A DNA stretch of 17,401 nucleotides from Ichthyophonus hoferi (Eukaryota; Opisthokonta; Ichthyosporea; Ichthyophonida; Ichthyophonidae). A model generated the notes under the pieces. It worked only from the letters and a program-made list of their open reading frames with translations, searched no databases and was not told the origin of the DNA. How positions within the stretch are numbered: position 1 is the first letter of the stretch; each line of letters starts with the position of its first letter. Shown here piece after piece: positions 1 through 10,299 of this stretch. The stretch lies in contig NAOQ01000039.1 in the NCBI GenBank assembly GCA_002751075.1, positions 238,244 through 255,644 of the forward strand, in the 5' to 3' direction. Made by a program: the position numbers and the translations under genes.

Positions 1-404
1 TCAGACAAGAATGTATATCCTAATTATAACCCAAAGTAGTAGTGGTTGTCATTTCAATTCGACAGGTGCTGAATATAGATACTTAAACAGGATTTTAACT
101 ACACTGTTTTAGAACTAACCCAGTCCTCTTTCTAACCGTTTCTTATGATGGAGTGAGAAGATATCTAGCTCTAGTGTCCACATTATAAATAACCTTTGCT
201 CGTGTTGTATAATGCTTTTTGGTTTAAATGGATACGAATGAGACATAACCTATTGTAAAGTATACAAGAGTCAAGTTGAAGAGATAGGCTAACTATATAT
301 GATTTATATATTGGAACCGTTCTACAGATATATTGTTATATCCATGTATGTTGTCTTTTCTAATCCTTTGCCAAACACTGATTTATATGAGCGTTCCATT
401 GGTT

Positions 405-421
405 CCCCCCCCCCCACACAC
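405..421. repeat. poly-C run plus short CA repeat
   Basis: Eleven consecutive C residues are followed directly by ACACACA. This is a simple-sequence tract in non-coding DNA and a likely site of length variation or assembly error. Confidence 0.9.
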
Positions 422-787
422 ATTAGGTACCTTTTGTTTTAAGCTATTTATCTTAAGGATTTCAGCCTTGACTTTCGGGATATGACTAACATGACAAACG
501 GGTCTTTGTTTATCCCTATAGAATAACCTAATCTAAAGAAACGGTAGTAGTTCTTTATCAACACATACACCAATTGTAAGAAGTTGACTTGATCTGAGTG
601 ATTCTTTATTTCTTTTACATTTGTCACCTTGACGGGAGCTCGTGCGGTGTATCAAGACTGTAATAATGAGAATAATAATAGTAATTAAATAACAGGCCAT
701 TTGTCTATTGTCATACCAGAGCTATAGGGCATCTTCTCTAACTCTTTATTTATATGCACCACCAGAGTTAACTATCAATTGCAGCCA

Positions 788-1073
788 GCGTAGTAATTAT
801 TTCATCTAGGTTCAAAGTGGCAGTCGAATATTGTAAGCAAAGAATTTGGGATAAAAACTGCTAAGCCTTTTATTCAGTTTCACTACAGAATCAGGAGCTC
901 CCAATCTGTCTCAAACAGAACCTTTTTATACTTTAAAAATATAATGTTTTATAAAATACTTCAGAGCACAGCATTAATTGGTTAGATAACTACAACTACA
1001 GTTACTTTGTTTATGCTATATATGTAGCTATATTTGACAGAACCGCTCCAATAAATACGGCAATATATTGTCG
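788..1073. repeat. dispersed repeat, copy 1 (family unknown)
   Basis: This stretch aligns end to end with 14070-14358 in the same orientation, by eye at roughly three quarters to four fifths identity with small indels. Shared blocks include GCGTAGTAATT at the left, GGATAAAAACTG, CACTACAGAATCA, TTTTTATACTTT and CTATATTTGACAG near the right. No clear terminal inverted repeats, target-site duplication or coding frame is visible, so it could be a SINE-like element, a MITE or a solo LTR-like relic. The divergence between copies suggests an old family. Part of it probably serves as the SRRM1 3' untranslated region. Confidence 0.75.
868..873 (-). promoter_or_regulatory. candidate SRRM1 poly(A) signal (AATAAA)
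   Basis: Reading leftward from the SRRM1 stop at 1115-1117, the first canonical AATAAA on the minus strand lies here, giving a 3' untranslated region of about 250 nt. It sits inside the dispersed repeat, so the host gene may use a repeat-derived 3' end. A non-canonical signal closer to the stop cannot be excluded. Confidence 0.4.
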
Positions 1074-1114
1074 TATCTTAGGAAAAAATAGGTATGATAG
1101 GTCGACTGATACCT

Positions 1115-4100
1115 TTAGCTGTTGTCCGAATCACTGTGGTCCTGGGATGGATGGACGAGGGAATGAGCATTGGTAATCACTTGTCTTTTATAGAAATGTA
1201 TGTAAGGAAAGTAATCGATTTTTAAGTATGCATTAAGTATACACGTCTACACCTTCGAGTGGGTGACTAGTCACCGATGGTATGAGACCAGGTATGAGAC
1301 CAATAAAAAATAAAAAATAAAAATAAAATAAATACACGGAATAGAATAGTGCTACACTGTGCAAATATGAGAAAGACGTGTTGGTATAGAAAAAAAACAC
1401 ACAACCTAAAGCCACAAGACATGAGGGGTTAGTACCCTTATTAAGCAACAATCATACTGTAGAGTAGACACTTTAATATATATATATATATACCTTTGCG
1501 GGCGATTCATCTCTCTCCCATCTGCTAGGTACTGCACTATCTTTGACGTCACTCACACCACTGTGATTGGGTAATAATAATGGGTTTCATTTAATGTGTT
1601 AGCATCATGAAACAAAAAATGTAAAGATAGATAGAGATTAGTACTAAGCGGAGATAAAACATGTCTTACCACTTCAGAAATTCAGTGCATTACACAAGCC
1701 ACTCAACCAATGAACCAGCCCATCTTCGTATTATGATTATCTCTCTCCATCCTCCCACACACACATATACCTATCCTTCTACTTAACAGACATACACAAG
1801 CAAACAAACATGTATAAAGCATTTACAAATTTTTAATAATAATCGGGGTAGGTGGAACATTATATATGCTCCAAGACCCATATATACTATATACATATTA
1901 AACCTCCCTAGAGTTAAAGAAAGATTAACTCCATGAACATGTAATATACAATATGATTATGAATAATATAAGGTATAGGAGGCAGGGAGAGAAAGCAATA
2001 AAGGGAAGAATATGTGTTGAGATACAACTCTATATACATATACAAATGGCCATGGCAGACAATGCGCCAACATGTTAATAACCATGACATAGTATAGTCA
2101 CTATACCTATTCTTTACAGACTCCTTCTTACTCTCCCTCTCCTTATATTCACTCCTTCGGTTAGATCGTGAGGGACTTCTGCTCTTACTACGACTATGAT
2201 GATGGCGTCTATGTTTGTGACTAGAGCGCTGTTAGAAGAGTAACGGGTTAGGGAAGGTATATACATATACTGTAAATGTAGAGTTGATAAGGATAAATCT
2301 AATCCACATAGGTTCAATCTATCACCCACCCGCCACTCCCCCCCCCCACATATATATACAAGATTGTGCATCTCTCTTTCTTTTTCTCCTTTTCTGTCTC
2401 TCTATATGCAAATATTCTTATTACCCACATATTCTAAACCTATACCTATCTATGCACATGTGAACCCTGCCTCTTCCAACATTTTTGTGCATTACATTAT
2501 ACAATACAGATTAGCCCGATAATTCTTATCTAGAAAAAGAAAACAAAGCTGTACATACTCGTGGGCTCCTTGAATGATCTCTAGATCTGGATATATGATG
2601 ACGTGATTTATGATGACGTGAAGGTGAGCGTGTACGGGAGCTCCTCTTGCTATCTCTATCTACTCGAGGTGATCTTAATTGTGATTGGGTAGGCGTGTGG
2701 GACCGATCGCGAGATCTTGAACGATGTTTCCTGTAGATGCTATGTGAGTACATGACTTGGTTGTTATATGATATACCATACCATACGGAAGATGAGATGA
2801 GAGAGACAGGGAAGGAGTGCATTCGGAAATTTAATTTGACAATGCCAAAAGATAAAAGTGATGTTATAGTATAGTATATATGCAAGTATTATAGAACCTA
2901 TCACATACTTCAAAATATTGTAATTTATAATAGGCAGACGGACTATATATGTATCTATACATGGGTGCTAAGGGAAGAAATGAAACATGCAATAATTGGT
3001 AGGATGTCATACCCGCTATGATGCCTATCTCTGGTTCGTCGCCTAGATCTTTCGTCATTTCTGTCACTTTCATTATCACTTGTATCTGCAGAAGATAGAC
3101 ATACATATTAGCATATAATCTATTTTCATGTCATAGCTAACTGGGAAAGCATTGCACAATGCAGCCTCATGAAATATCATACTGTATCATACGATAGTAT
3201 ATACTACAGCATATTATACCATACCACACCACACCATATAACGGCATATCCTATATCATATTATACCATACTACCTACGACACGTACACCTGGACACATA
3301 AACCATCGCAAAATAAAGAACACTCTGATAATGACTGACAATAGCCCCTGAGAATAATCCTTATATATGAAAGAGAAACAACAAGGTTGTGGCTATAGAT
3401 TAATGCATAAAGAGAAATAAACCAAGGTATATGTAAAGCTCTACGTAAAGATGTGCAAAGTAAGTAAAGAATGGATGTCACTAACCCTTATTGTCGTTGT
3501 GTCTCTGCTGTAGGCAGGAGCAGGGTTGTTAGTATTATTGTTATTTTTGGTTCAATCGTTAGAATATCACATCAAATACATAAGAAAAATCAGGTAGAGA
3601 AAGGAAAAGATGTGTTATATATGAATTTACCAATTAAATCCCACCACTCAATTAAAAAAAGTATATAGAGCTGAAGTAACAACAAATATTATTAAGATAC
3701 ACTATCATATACATAAGACACACATACACAACACAATAGCATGAGAAGAACTACAACATCTTCAAGCAAAACAAAATCACAACATCAAACACAACAATGA
3801 ACACATAAGGTAAGGAAGTAATAGTTTTAAAGGTCAACAAAGGAAAAAAGCAACCCGCAAGAAACGGAGAAAGAAAGTCAATGGAGGGATATTGGTGTGT
3901 CAATTTCTCGGTCAAAGCCCACATTTTAACAAACTTATGGACATATATTCCGAGGTAGACTGGGACTAGATGGTAGTCTCATTTTTTAAAAATAAAAAAA
4001 ATAAAAGAGAAATTGAAGAGAAATATATTATCTTATTACGCCTGTTAATTAAATTAAAAATAATAAATATCATTATTTCTTTAGGTCCTTGTCTCTCTTG

Positions 4101-6248
4101 TATCAGTTATGTATACATTATATTCACATCTTGTGTTTTCCATTTCTTTCCCATTTGACTATCACCCCACGCCCACTTCCCTCATTATATCACTGTATCT
4201 TCACCCTTTGTAAGTAAATTTTGCTTTAGGCTGACTATCCTATCTACCCCCATCTTCTTCACTATATTATATCACTGTGTATTCCTTTCCTCTTTCCTAG
4301 GATTATTTTAAGTGGAGTCTCCACCTCCATCTCATATCTACCCTGACTCACTCCTTCAGAAGGATGGCAATAGTAGTGGAAGCCCATACATCGCCAGTAC
4401 AGTCTGGTTGGTGTACCCATTAGTAAACCACGACAATGTAATGGTCCCCAGAATGTTCTGGTTCTTGTTCTTTTTGTCATTGTCTTTGTGTAGATCATTG
4501 ACAATATATTCAATACACAGATATATATTTATCTGCCACAGTAGCCATTTGTATTACCATCTCTGTATATAGAGAAGGGTAAATTGAGAGCCTTAAAGAG
4601 AGGAAAACGAAGAGGTAAAAACAAAAACAAAACCAATACCCAACGTTCGTTGAGGGATAATAAAACCAACACATAAAACCAAAACGTTAATACGCCTGAT
4701 AAGGCACCACTAGAGAGAGGGAAGGGGAAGGGGGGGAGAAGGGGAGTTAAAAATAATAACATGAAAAATAGATACTGCTACCTTTTTGTGTTCTTCAAGG
4801 GCTTCCATGAGAGGATTAGTTGGAGTATGCACAGTGGAACCGGTCTGGGTGATGTTTTGGCCACTAAGGGTGGCATTGGCATTAGCCATGATCTGGCTCT
4901 GCAGCATCTTCCGTTTGACCTCATCTACTACCTCGGCTGTCTGCTTGCGTTGGAGTTCACTGCTGATACGTTGTTCTTCTTCCTATGAAATGGTTGGTGA
5001 TTGGTGGTTGGCGCGTCGATATCATATATGTATATATCTATATGTAAGATATAAATCAAAAGACTTTGAGAGACTAATAAAATAAAGTGTGCAAAAATAA
5101 TTATAGAGAGATGTAAGCCTCTATCGCCATAAATACTAGTAAGATCTACCTCCCCCATCTCTCACTCCAATCCATAGCAACCCAAAGCATATCACAACAA
5201 CAAAAACACAAAGGTTGCATTGCCATACTTTCTTCTTCTTCAACTCTTCCTTTTTCTTGTCTAAGAATTGTTCTGGTATACCATGAGGGCTCTTCTGTGC
5301 GGAGATAAATAAACACCACAGCTCTTTCATGAATACTTTGGTTTTGGACTCTAGAAATCCTGTTAGGTTGATTTGCATCTTACGGGGGTCTGGGTGCTGT
5401 TAAATGATATTGATGTTAGTATGTTAGAGGTATTAATGCTATTAAGGTTAGTATATTTAAATCCATACCTGTTTCCCTTCTCTTCTCCACACAGGTACGA
5501 TAATACCTACATTAATCTCGATACAAACATAAACTGAATTCAAAATATAGAACGACGTATCCCACCATTTCCTCTATAATTCTGTCCATCTATTAGTCTA
5601 ATTATAGCACACCTACCCAGGTGTGTATATAATCCAATAGATAAGAGTACCTTATCGGTCTCTAGCATATTGAATATGAAGTCAATGACCACCTCATCCT
5701 CAATCCCTAGTAGCTCGGTAACCCGGTCTGTGATCCATGGCTTAATCACATCCAGATTCACCTTTGAAAGATTGACCTATATATATAAGTAAACAGGGGA
5801 AAGAATACGAATGAGCATATTGGTTAGATATATAAAACCATCAGGAGTACGTGTAAATCATAACAGACAACAAACAACAGAAAACATTAAACAAGCTGGT
5901 AAGAGGGCGAAACGAAGTTAAGTGAAAAGCCCCCTACCCTACCTTCCTTCCCTCCTATAACTTGTAAATGTTTGTGTATACACGAATGTCCATTCGTTTA
6001 CGATAACCTCATGGTGAATATAACAGGAAGTGAAAAAAGGGGTTACTCACAGAGGTCTCAAATTCCGTGGGAAATTTAGATTTGAGTTGTTGCAACAATT
6101 TCTTTTCCTTGTTAGAAAAACGGACATCTTGATCGGCACTGGTGCCCTGTGGGTATAGTCCTGTTGGTATTCTTTATAGCATGACAGTGAGAAAGAGAAT
6201 GAGAGCGATAGAGAAGTCACAAACCCTAAAAAAACCAGCGTCACCCAT
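1115..6248 (-). CDS. SRRM1: SRRM1/SRm160-like PWI-domain, RS-rich splicing coactivator (11 exons)
   Basis: SRRM1 family proteins are nuclear. They bind RNA through the N-terminal PWI domain, bridge SR proteins and snRNPs during pre-mRNA splicing, and associate with the exon-junction complex. Exons, in order of reading: 6248-6225, 6146-6051, 5776-5651, 5396-5229, 4982-4782, 3507-3486, 3085-3013, 2730-2559, 2228-2107, 1560-1494, 1141-1115. They total 1,098 nt (365 codons plus stop); every join keeps phase and uses GT-AG. The start is MGDAGFFR, matching the family N-terminus (GFFRGTS across the first join, then RFSNKEKKLL). The PWI signature IKPWITDRVTELLG is near residues 51-64, followed by INLTGFL and a KKKEELKKKKEEEQ coiled coil (about 128-150). 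Residues about 223-330 are rich in RS/SR dipeptides, and the tail ends DHSDSDNS. At 365 residues it is far shorter than the roughly 900-residue vertebrate protein, mainly through a reduced RS tail. PWI identity is secure; the 3' exons rest on splice consensus and phase. Confidence 0.9.
1476..1492. repeat. (AT)n tract at the exon 10 donor
   Basis: A short alternating AT tract begins within the donor of SRRM1 exon 10 (GTATAT on the minus strand). Length change here would alter only the intron. Confidence 0.85.
1494..1560 (-). other. SRRM1: SRRM1 exon 10 (67 nt)
   Basis: This segment encodes SGVSDVKDSAVPSRWERD followed by ESPAK. The acceptor ends ATCACAG and the donor is AAG|GTATAT, running directly into a (TA)n tract. 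It starts in phase 2 and ends in phase 0. It therefore joins to exon 9 only through the distal exon-9 donor at 2106, and joins the last exon in frame. The peptide is charged and looks coding, but it has no domain I recognise. Confidence 0.65.
3085..3290. repeat. degenerate ATACC/ACACC-type tandem tract (about 3170-3290)
   Basis: Within SRRM1 intron 6, to the right of exon 7, the plus strand carries many loosely repeated units such as ATCATAC, CATACC and ACACC. No unit is regular enough for a clean satellite. It is probably a decayed microsatellite and lies wholly in intron sequence apart from the exon edge at 3085. Confidence 0.5.
3486..3507 (-). other. SRRM1: SRRM1 microexon 6 (22 nt)
   Basis: A 22-nt exon encodes QRHNDNK plus the first base of an Asp codon completed by the next exon. 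The acceptor is CTACAG and the donor is G|GTTAGT, with a perfect TACTAAC branch site upstream. It begins in phase 0 (exon 5 ends AAG) and ends in phase 1, exactly what exon 7 (starting AT|ACA) needs. Without it the PWI-coding and RS-coding halves of the gene are out of frame. Confidence 0.7.
3528..3534 (-). promoter_or_regulatory. TACTAAC branch-point sequence
   Basis: On the minus strand this reads TACTAAC, the optimal branch-site consensus. It lies about 20 nt before the microexon acceptor, followed by a pyrimidine-rich stretch. A perfect branch site may help define so small an exon. Confidence 0.65.
4352..4403 (-). other. candidate SRRM1 poison cassette exon (52 nt)
   Basis: Within the longest SRRM1 intron (3508-4781) the minus strand has an acceptor (ACCAACCAG, preceded by a TACTAAT branch-like site) and a very strong donor, GGA|GTGAGT, 52 nt apart. 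Entered in phase 0 from exon 5, the segment meets an in-frame TGA near its end. Its inclusion would therefore truncate the protein before the RS tail. Genes for splicing factors often autoregulate through such stop-containing cassettes. This is inference; the segment could simply be a pair of cryptic splice sites. Confidence 0.4.
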
Positions 6249-7561
6249 ATTCTTTATTCGAGGAATATTATCCTAGTTTCTCACTACTGTTATTTATAGT
6301 TAGGTTATTCCGCAAAATGTGTTCTATATATTTCCAAATGTTTTCCCCATTGAGCGGAGTATAGGTCGGAATTAGCAAATATATTAAGAGCATTTTTTAT
6401 ATATCAATTTATCCTTAATTTGGACCAGTAAGATACTATAGTATCATAGGCCCCACTTGATAACAACCACTACATTACACATGTTAGTATTATGTTAGTA
6501 TGGTAACTTAAACGAATGGGTATAATCGCATTTTCCTATTTGAGGGATATCTCTTATTTTCCAAATTTCAACGCTTTTACCGTAATTTGCGATTAATCGG
6601 ATCGCCATACAACTATTATGTGATGAGTGAGGCTAGTAATACATAACATGCCAAATAGAGATCCGTCTGGCTGTAGAGTCATAATAGAGACAAATATGTT
6701 CAATAAATATTGCTTTATATTTAAGCAGACCACCGGTTACAGAGAATTAACTAATAAATATCACACAAAGCTATCCTCCTCTTCCCACGAGCCTACCATC
6801 AACCACCAGACAGTGTGACAGCATACTCCAATATGCTTTCTCTATTTCACATTAGCACCCCATATTAACATTTAAAGTATCCCACTCCATCAAAAAAAAA
6901 AATAGTATATGAAATAGTTTAAGAAAGTGTGCGTATATAGTATGTAGTATATAGTGCATTATATTATATTCGACCCTTTAACCACCTATAGCGTATCTAT
7001 ATATTCTTATCATTGATGTCTGAGCCATTTATAATTGAATAGTCGTCTGTGATTGGCTAAATATCATATTTGCGCCAAAAAATAAATATCTAGCTGCATC
7101 TAATCTATCAGCTCTCACCATCAAACAATAACATTGAGAACGCACCCAAACTATTATAAATATTCCATTTTAACACCAGAAATTAAATGGAAATAAAAAA
7201 AAAAAAACCACATGCATATTTTTTTAAACATAGAATTACAAAATTTGTTTTATTTACACTAGTGACGACCTCTCTAGCTATTACTAGCCTGGCAGATATA
7301 GATTATAAACACGGCAAGTGCATCATCGCAAATTTTGAGGTGGAGCTCATCATAATCTGTTCCTCATTACTGCACGATTTTTTTTTAAAATAACAACAAA
7401 TTACAGCCTGCAGTTATTTCCACTTAAATACGTTTATACGTGTTTAAAAAAAAAGATCTCCCTATCTACTACAGCCAAGAATTTTTTGTACAGTTTGAAA
7501 AGCACGGTTTTTAAAAATATAGTGCAAAAGCCGTACAGGTTCAGTTTCTCTTAAAAATACC
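6249..7561. other. intergenic region between SRRM1 and downstream plus-strand exons
   Basis: This stretch lies upstream of SRRM1 (minus strand) and upstream of the first tentative plus-strand exon, so it may be a shared promoter region of about 1.3 kb. It is A+T-rich with A- and T-runs. Apart from the CCAAT/E2F-like pair near 7050-7080 I see no gene or element. A Lys-rich frame beginning at 7187 is low complexity and not persuasive. Confidence 0.5.
7052..7080. promoter_or_regulatory. inverted CCAAT box plus E2F-like site
   Basis: GATTGGCT (inverted CCAAT, core 7052-7056) is followed about 16 bp later by TTTGCGCCAAAA, which contains GCGCCAAA, the reverse complement of the E2F site TTTGGCGC. 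CCAAT boxes (bound by NF-Y) next to E2F sites are typical of cell-cycle-regulated animal and plant promoters. The pair is a rare G+C island in its surroundings and lies about 480 bp upstream of the exon at 7562. Confidence 0.35.
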
Positions 7562-7963
7562 ATGGGTCTACGAAGGTTTTCCCTTCCTGAATTCCGCCTC
7601 TTTCATTATAAGAACTCTGTTTTTAAAGTTCATCTACAGTTAGTAGGGTAAGTAGTAGTAATAAAGAGTTCCCAACAGTCTTTGTATACAATATATAAAG
7701 TAATTTTCTTTAAGATGCATTTCACAACTTTTAAACGAGAGATGGCGTTTGTTCTAAAATTAAATAATCTAACAATCTATACAGGAATCATCCAAAATAG
7801 GTATCACTATTATTATTTATTTTAAGTTTCTCTTAGTATCCGCATAATTCTATTCTCCCATTCATTCTACAGCTCGGGTTGTCTCTCAGATGGGAGGAGT
7901 ATACATCAAGATGATGAATTACAAACCGAACTTAAGGTGCATCGCTTTGTTTTTCTCTTTTAA
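7562..7963 (+). CDS. tentative small two-exon gene or 5' exons of the downstream gene
   Basis: An ATG in good context (ACCATGG) opens MGLRRFSLPEFRLFHYKNSV and runs to a strong donor GG|GTAAGT (exon 7562-7647, phase 2). A strong acceptor with a long pyrimidine tract (CATTCTACAG) follows, and the exon from 7873 continues the frame. It either ends at the TAA at 7961-7963, just before AATAAA at 7970-7975 (58 residues in all), or splices onward from a weaker donor AAG|GTGCAT at 7936. The product matches nothing I recognise. A second frame across exon 1 is also open, so coding status is uncertain. Alternatively exon 1 is the 5' exon of the gene at 10300-13058, because its phase also fits the exon at 9155. 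Confidence 0.35.
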
Positions 7964-9154
7964 ATGGATAATAAAAAAACAGCGTTTGGCTTATTTTAGT
8001 AATGAAATATATACTACAGAGCATGGGTTGTGCAACATATATGTATTGTTTTGGCTTTATTCCCGAAAAATTACAAGGATAATGTCAATTGAAAATTGGT
8101 GAACATTCAATTCAGTTTTATAGACACATCTTCAAGTGTGTTTCAACTAAAAACACACAATTCCATCGGGAAGGTTTATACACGTAATATACACAATCTA
8201 TAGCTACCGTGTTGAAGAGTATGCGCGCAGTTATATATATACAAGATAAGTCAATAGAAGATTGGGTACGTAATAGTATTAATAAAACCAAAAGCATGCC
8301 CACATTTATATGTATTTGCCTTACCATAACGACTTTTTTTATGAAGGCCTTGTTTATCAATTTAAATCTGACATTTTCTGCAACACCTTATAGTATTGAT
8401 ATAAGCAAAAGATTTTTATAGCTTTTAAAATGTGCAAGCAATGCATATATATGGTTCTTTTCGTTTTTTCAGCCAAACCATTTTTAATTTTGTAGTATTC
8501 CTTTAAAAACGAAACCAAGATAGTAATTTAAGCTTGAATAATAATATAATAGACGGTACGGTTATGGATGATGTTGATGAGCTTTCATATTTCCAACCTT
8601 ATTATATAAAGGACTCAACCAAGTGATGCATGTTGCGTATTAATACTATAAACTTAATGAGGTCGTCGTAATTATTTACATAAAAAATGAGGTATTGTTG
8701 TAAGAAAATCTCTAAGTGTTAGTGCGTTGGATCTACTCAAAAATTACATGCATCAGTTTTCAGATCTAATATAGGATATTTGTGCCAACCAAGAAGAAAA
8801 TAAAGCATTTATTTGCTTACTAGTTACTCAAATTTGTCCTGTTGTCAATGGTAATGATTTAAGATAGATTAAACAGAATCTTGGAGTTAATTTTTTTTAA
8901 AAAAGTATTAAGCATGAGAGGTAGGCAATCTATTGCTAAATTTATTCACGTCGTGGTATTTAGGGTGATAGAATCCGTTTATGTGAGCATGCAAGATGCT
9001 AGATAGTCTTGTGGTACGATGATGGTAGGCGTATTGTTCAAGCGATATCTGCATTTTTTGTTTTTTACTATCATACAAATAAATAGATTTATAATATATA
9101 GCTTGTTGTAACAAAATAATTATATAGATCTAGTTGTCTTGTCATATTACACAG
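7964..9154. other. A+T-rich stretch, no convincing gene
   Basis: Open frames here are short and rich in Ile, Phe, Lys and Tyr, as expected by chance in A+T-rich DNA. A few good-looking acceptors occur, for example the T-rich run ending TTTTTTCAG at 8471, but stops follow at once in the needed phase. I see no repeats of note. Confidence 0.5.
7970..7975 (+). promoter_or_regulatory. possible poly(A) signal (AATAAA)
   Basis: An AATAAA followed by an A-run lies a few bases after the stop at 7961-7963. It would end the tentative two-exon transcript. In DNA this A-rich the hexamer is common, so the weight is small. Confidence 0.25.
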
Positions 9155-9204
9155 AACTGATAAAGGTCAAAATATTGTTTTTATGTGGCAGCATATATTT
9201 TCAC
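9155..9204 (+). other. tentative 50-nt internal exon
   Basis: The acceptor ATTACACAG and donor C|GTAAGA flank a stop-free segment encoding TDKGQNIVFMWQHIFS. It starts in phase 2, matching the end of the exon at 7647, and ends in phase 1, matching the exon at 10300 (which begins CC|CGT). It could therefore link the two models into one gene. The exon is short and was found by looking for a phase match, so it is weak on its own. Confidence 0.3.
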
Positions 9205-10299
9205 GTAAGATATCAATAGGGTCTGGATAAATAGCACTACATGATTGTAGGAAGATCAAATGCAATAATGATATGGATGTAAAGGCGAAAATTAAAAATA
9301 TCTAGGTGTATATATGTATAACAATAAGCCACTAAATGTGTACCGCTGTAATAATATAAACAGTGCACATTTTAGTCTGAAGTTTAAGTGCAAAATGTGT
9401 AACTGCATGTACTCTGCTTGAGATCTAATTCATTAGATATATATATATTTTCTATAAACCAGGGCAAAACATTGGTTATTATTTCAAATACTTAATATAT
9501 CAAAAATAAAATGTACCATATGCATAAATAAAGCATAGTAAACAGACGTTGAATGCCCTTCATAGTAAAACTTACAAGTTAAAAGTCAAGCAATAAATAA
9601 AGATTTATCATATAACATGACCATGAATACCCGCAGGAGGCCTTACAGTACCTTGTAACTAACATGTTCCAGGAAGAAGCTATTAGAACTTCCCACCTAC
9701 TATTACTTTGTAGTATCCTGTTCTAGCTATTGTCAAGTATTTTATTCCGTGGGTTTTAAAACACATATTAGGTGTTGGGAATTGCTGTCTTATATTGTAT
9801 ATTGTCTTGAAAGGTTTTATGTTTAGTCTGTCTTCAATAATTTTGATATGGGCTTATAGTGGCCTGTTAATTACTTAACTTTTTATTTCTTTCTGTAACA
9901 ATTACTCTTTCAATTATATAGTATTTGTTGGTTGAGAAGTGATTTTATATATTGGTCTACCAAATACCAAATAATAATTTGTTTTCTTCATATTTTATTA
10001 ATTTTTTCCTTGCACACACAGGTGATAGTTGAAAAAACACAATGATTTGTTCTTTGGCCTGTTATTGTCATTAATTATTCACATGCATATGGGCACATAC
10101 CCATAGCAAAAATATGTATCTATACCCAAATTTAGACATCAATATATAATCATACGTAAATGTACAAATATGCATATTTGTATATAAAAACATATGCATA
10201 CTTACACGTACTTAAAGATTGCCATCTACTACAACATCTATTTACCATACCATTAGGATTTAATTACACACACATATTTTTTCCCTTAACATAAACCAG
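9205..10299. other. A+T-rich non-coding stretch
   Basis: No persuasive gene is visible. A 36-codon open frame (9616-9723) contains a segment resembling part of the exon at 10300-10714 (see 9665-9689). A strong acceptor (TTTTTTCCTTGCACACACAG at 10021) leads only to a short frame ending in TGA, and could be an alternative last exon. The rest is AT-rich filler. Confidence 0.45.
9665..9689 (+). repeat. partial duplicate of 10619-10684 with an internal gap
   Basis: The 25 bases here match the two ends of 10619-10684: a 14-base block identical to 10619-10632, then a block matching 10670-10684 except for one T. About 41 bases of the coding copy are absent. This could be a decayed partial duplication or chance. 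Confidence 0.3.

Larger units (their letters stand above)
1..1114. other. 3' flank of SRRM1, no gene seen
   Basis: No exon-like open frame with good splice sites is visible on either strand. The stretch is A+T-rich with short AT tracts and an 11-C run (405-415) followed by CA repeats. Its right part holds dispersed repeat copy 1 (788-1073) and the probable SRRM1 3' untranslated region, which runs leftward from the stop codon at 1115-1117. Confidence 0.6.

Noticed and set aside
4312-4572. Plus-strand open frame over the SRRM1 intron
   Set aside because: It is antisense to the gene, with no splice or promoter support; its openness reflects the minus-strand candidate cassette and chance.
7187-7393. 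Plus-strand 68-codon frame starting MEIKKKK
   Set aside because: It starts in an A-run and has the Lys/Ile/Phe-rich composition expected from A+T-rich non-coding DNA. No start context or family match supports it.
8908-9114. Minus-strand 68-codon frame with a His/Arg-rich middle
   Set aside because: It reads a little like protein, but no family, splice pattern or promoter supports it, and the plus strand is open over part of it as well.
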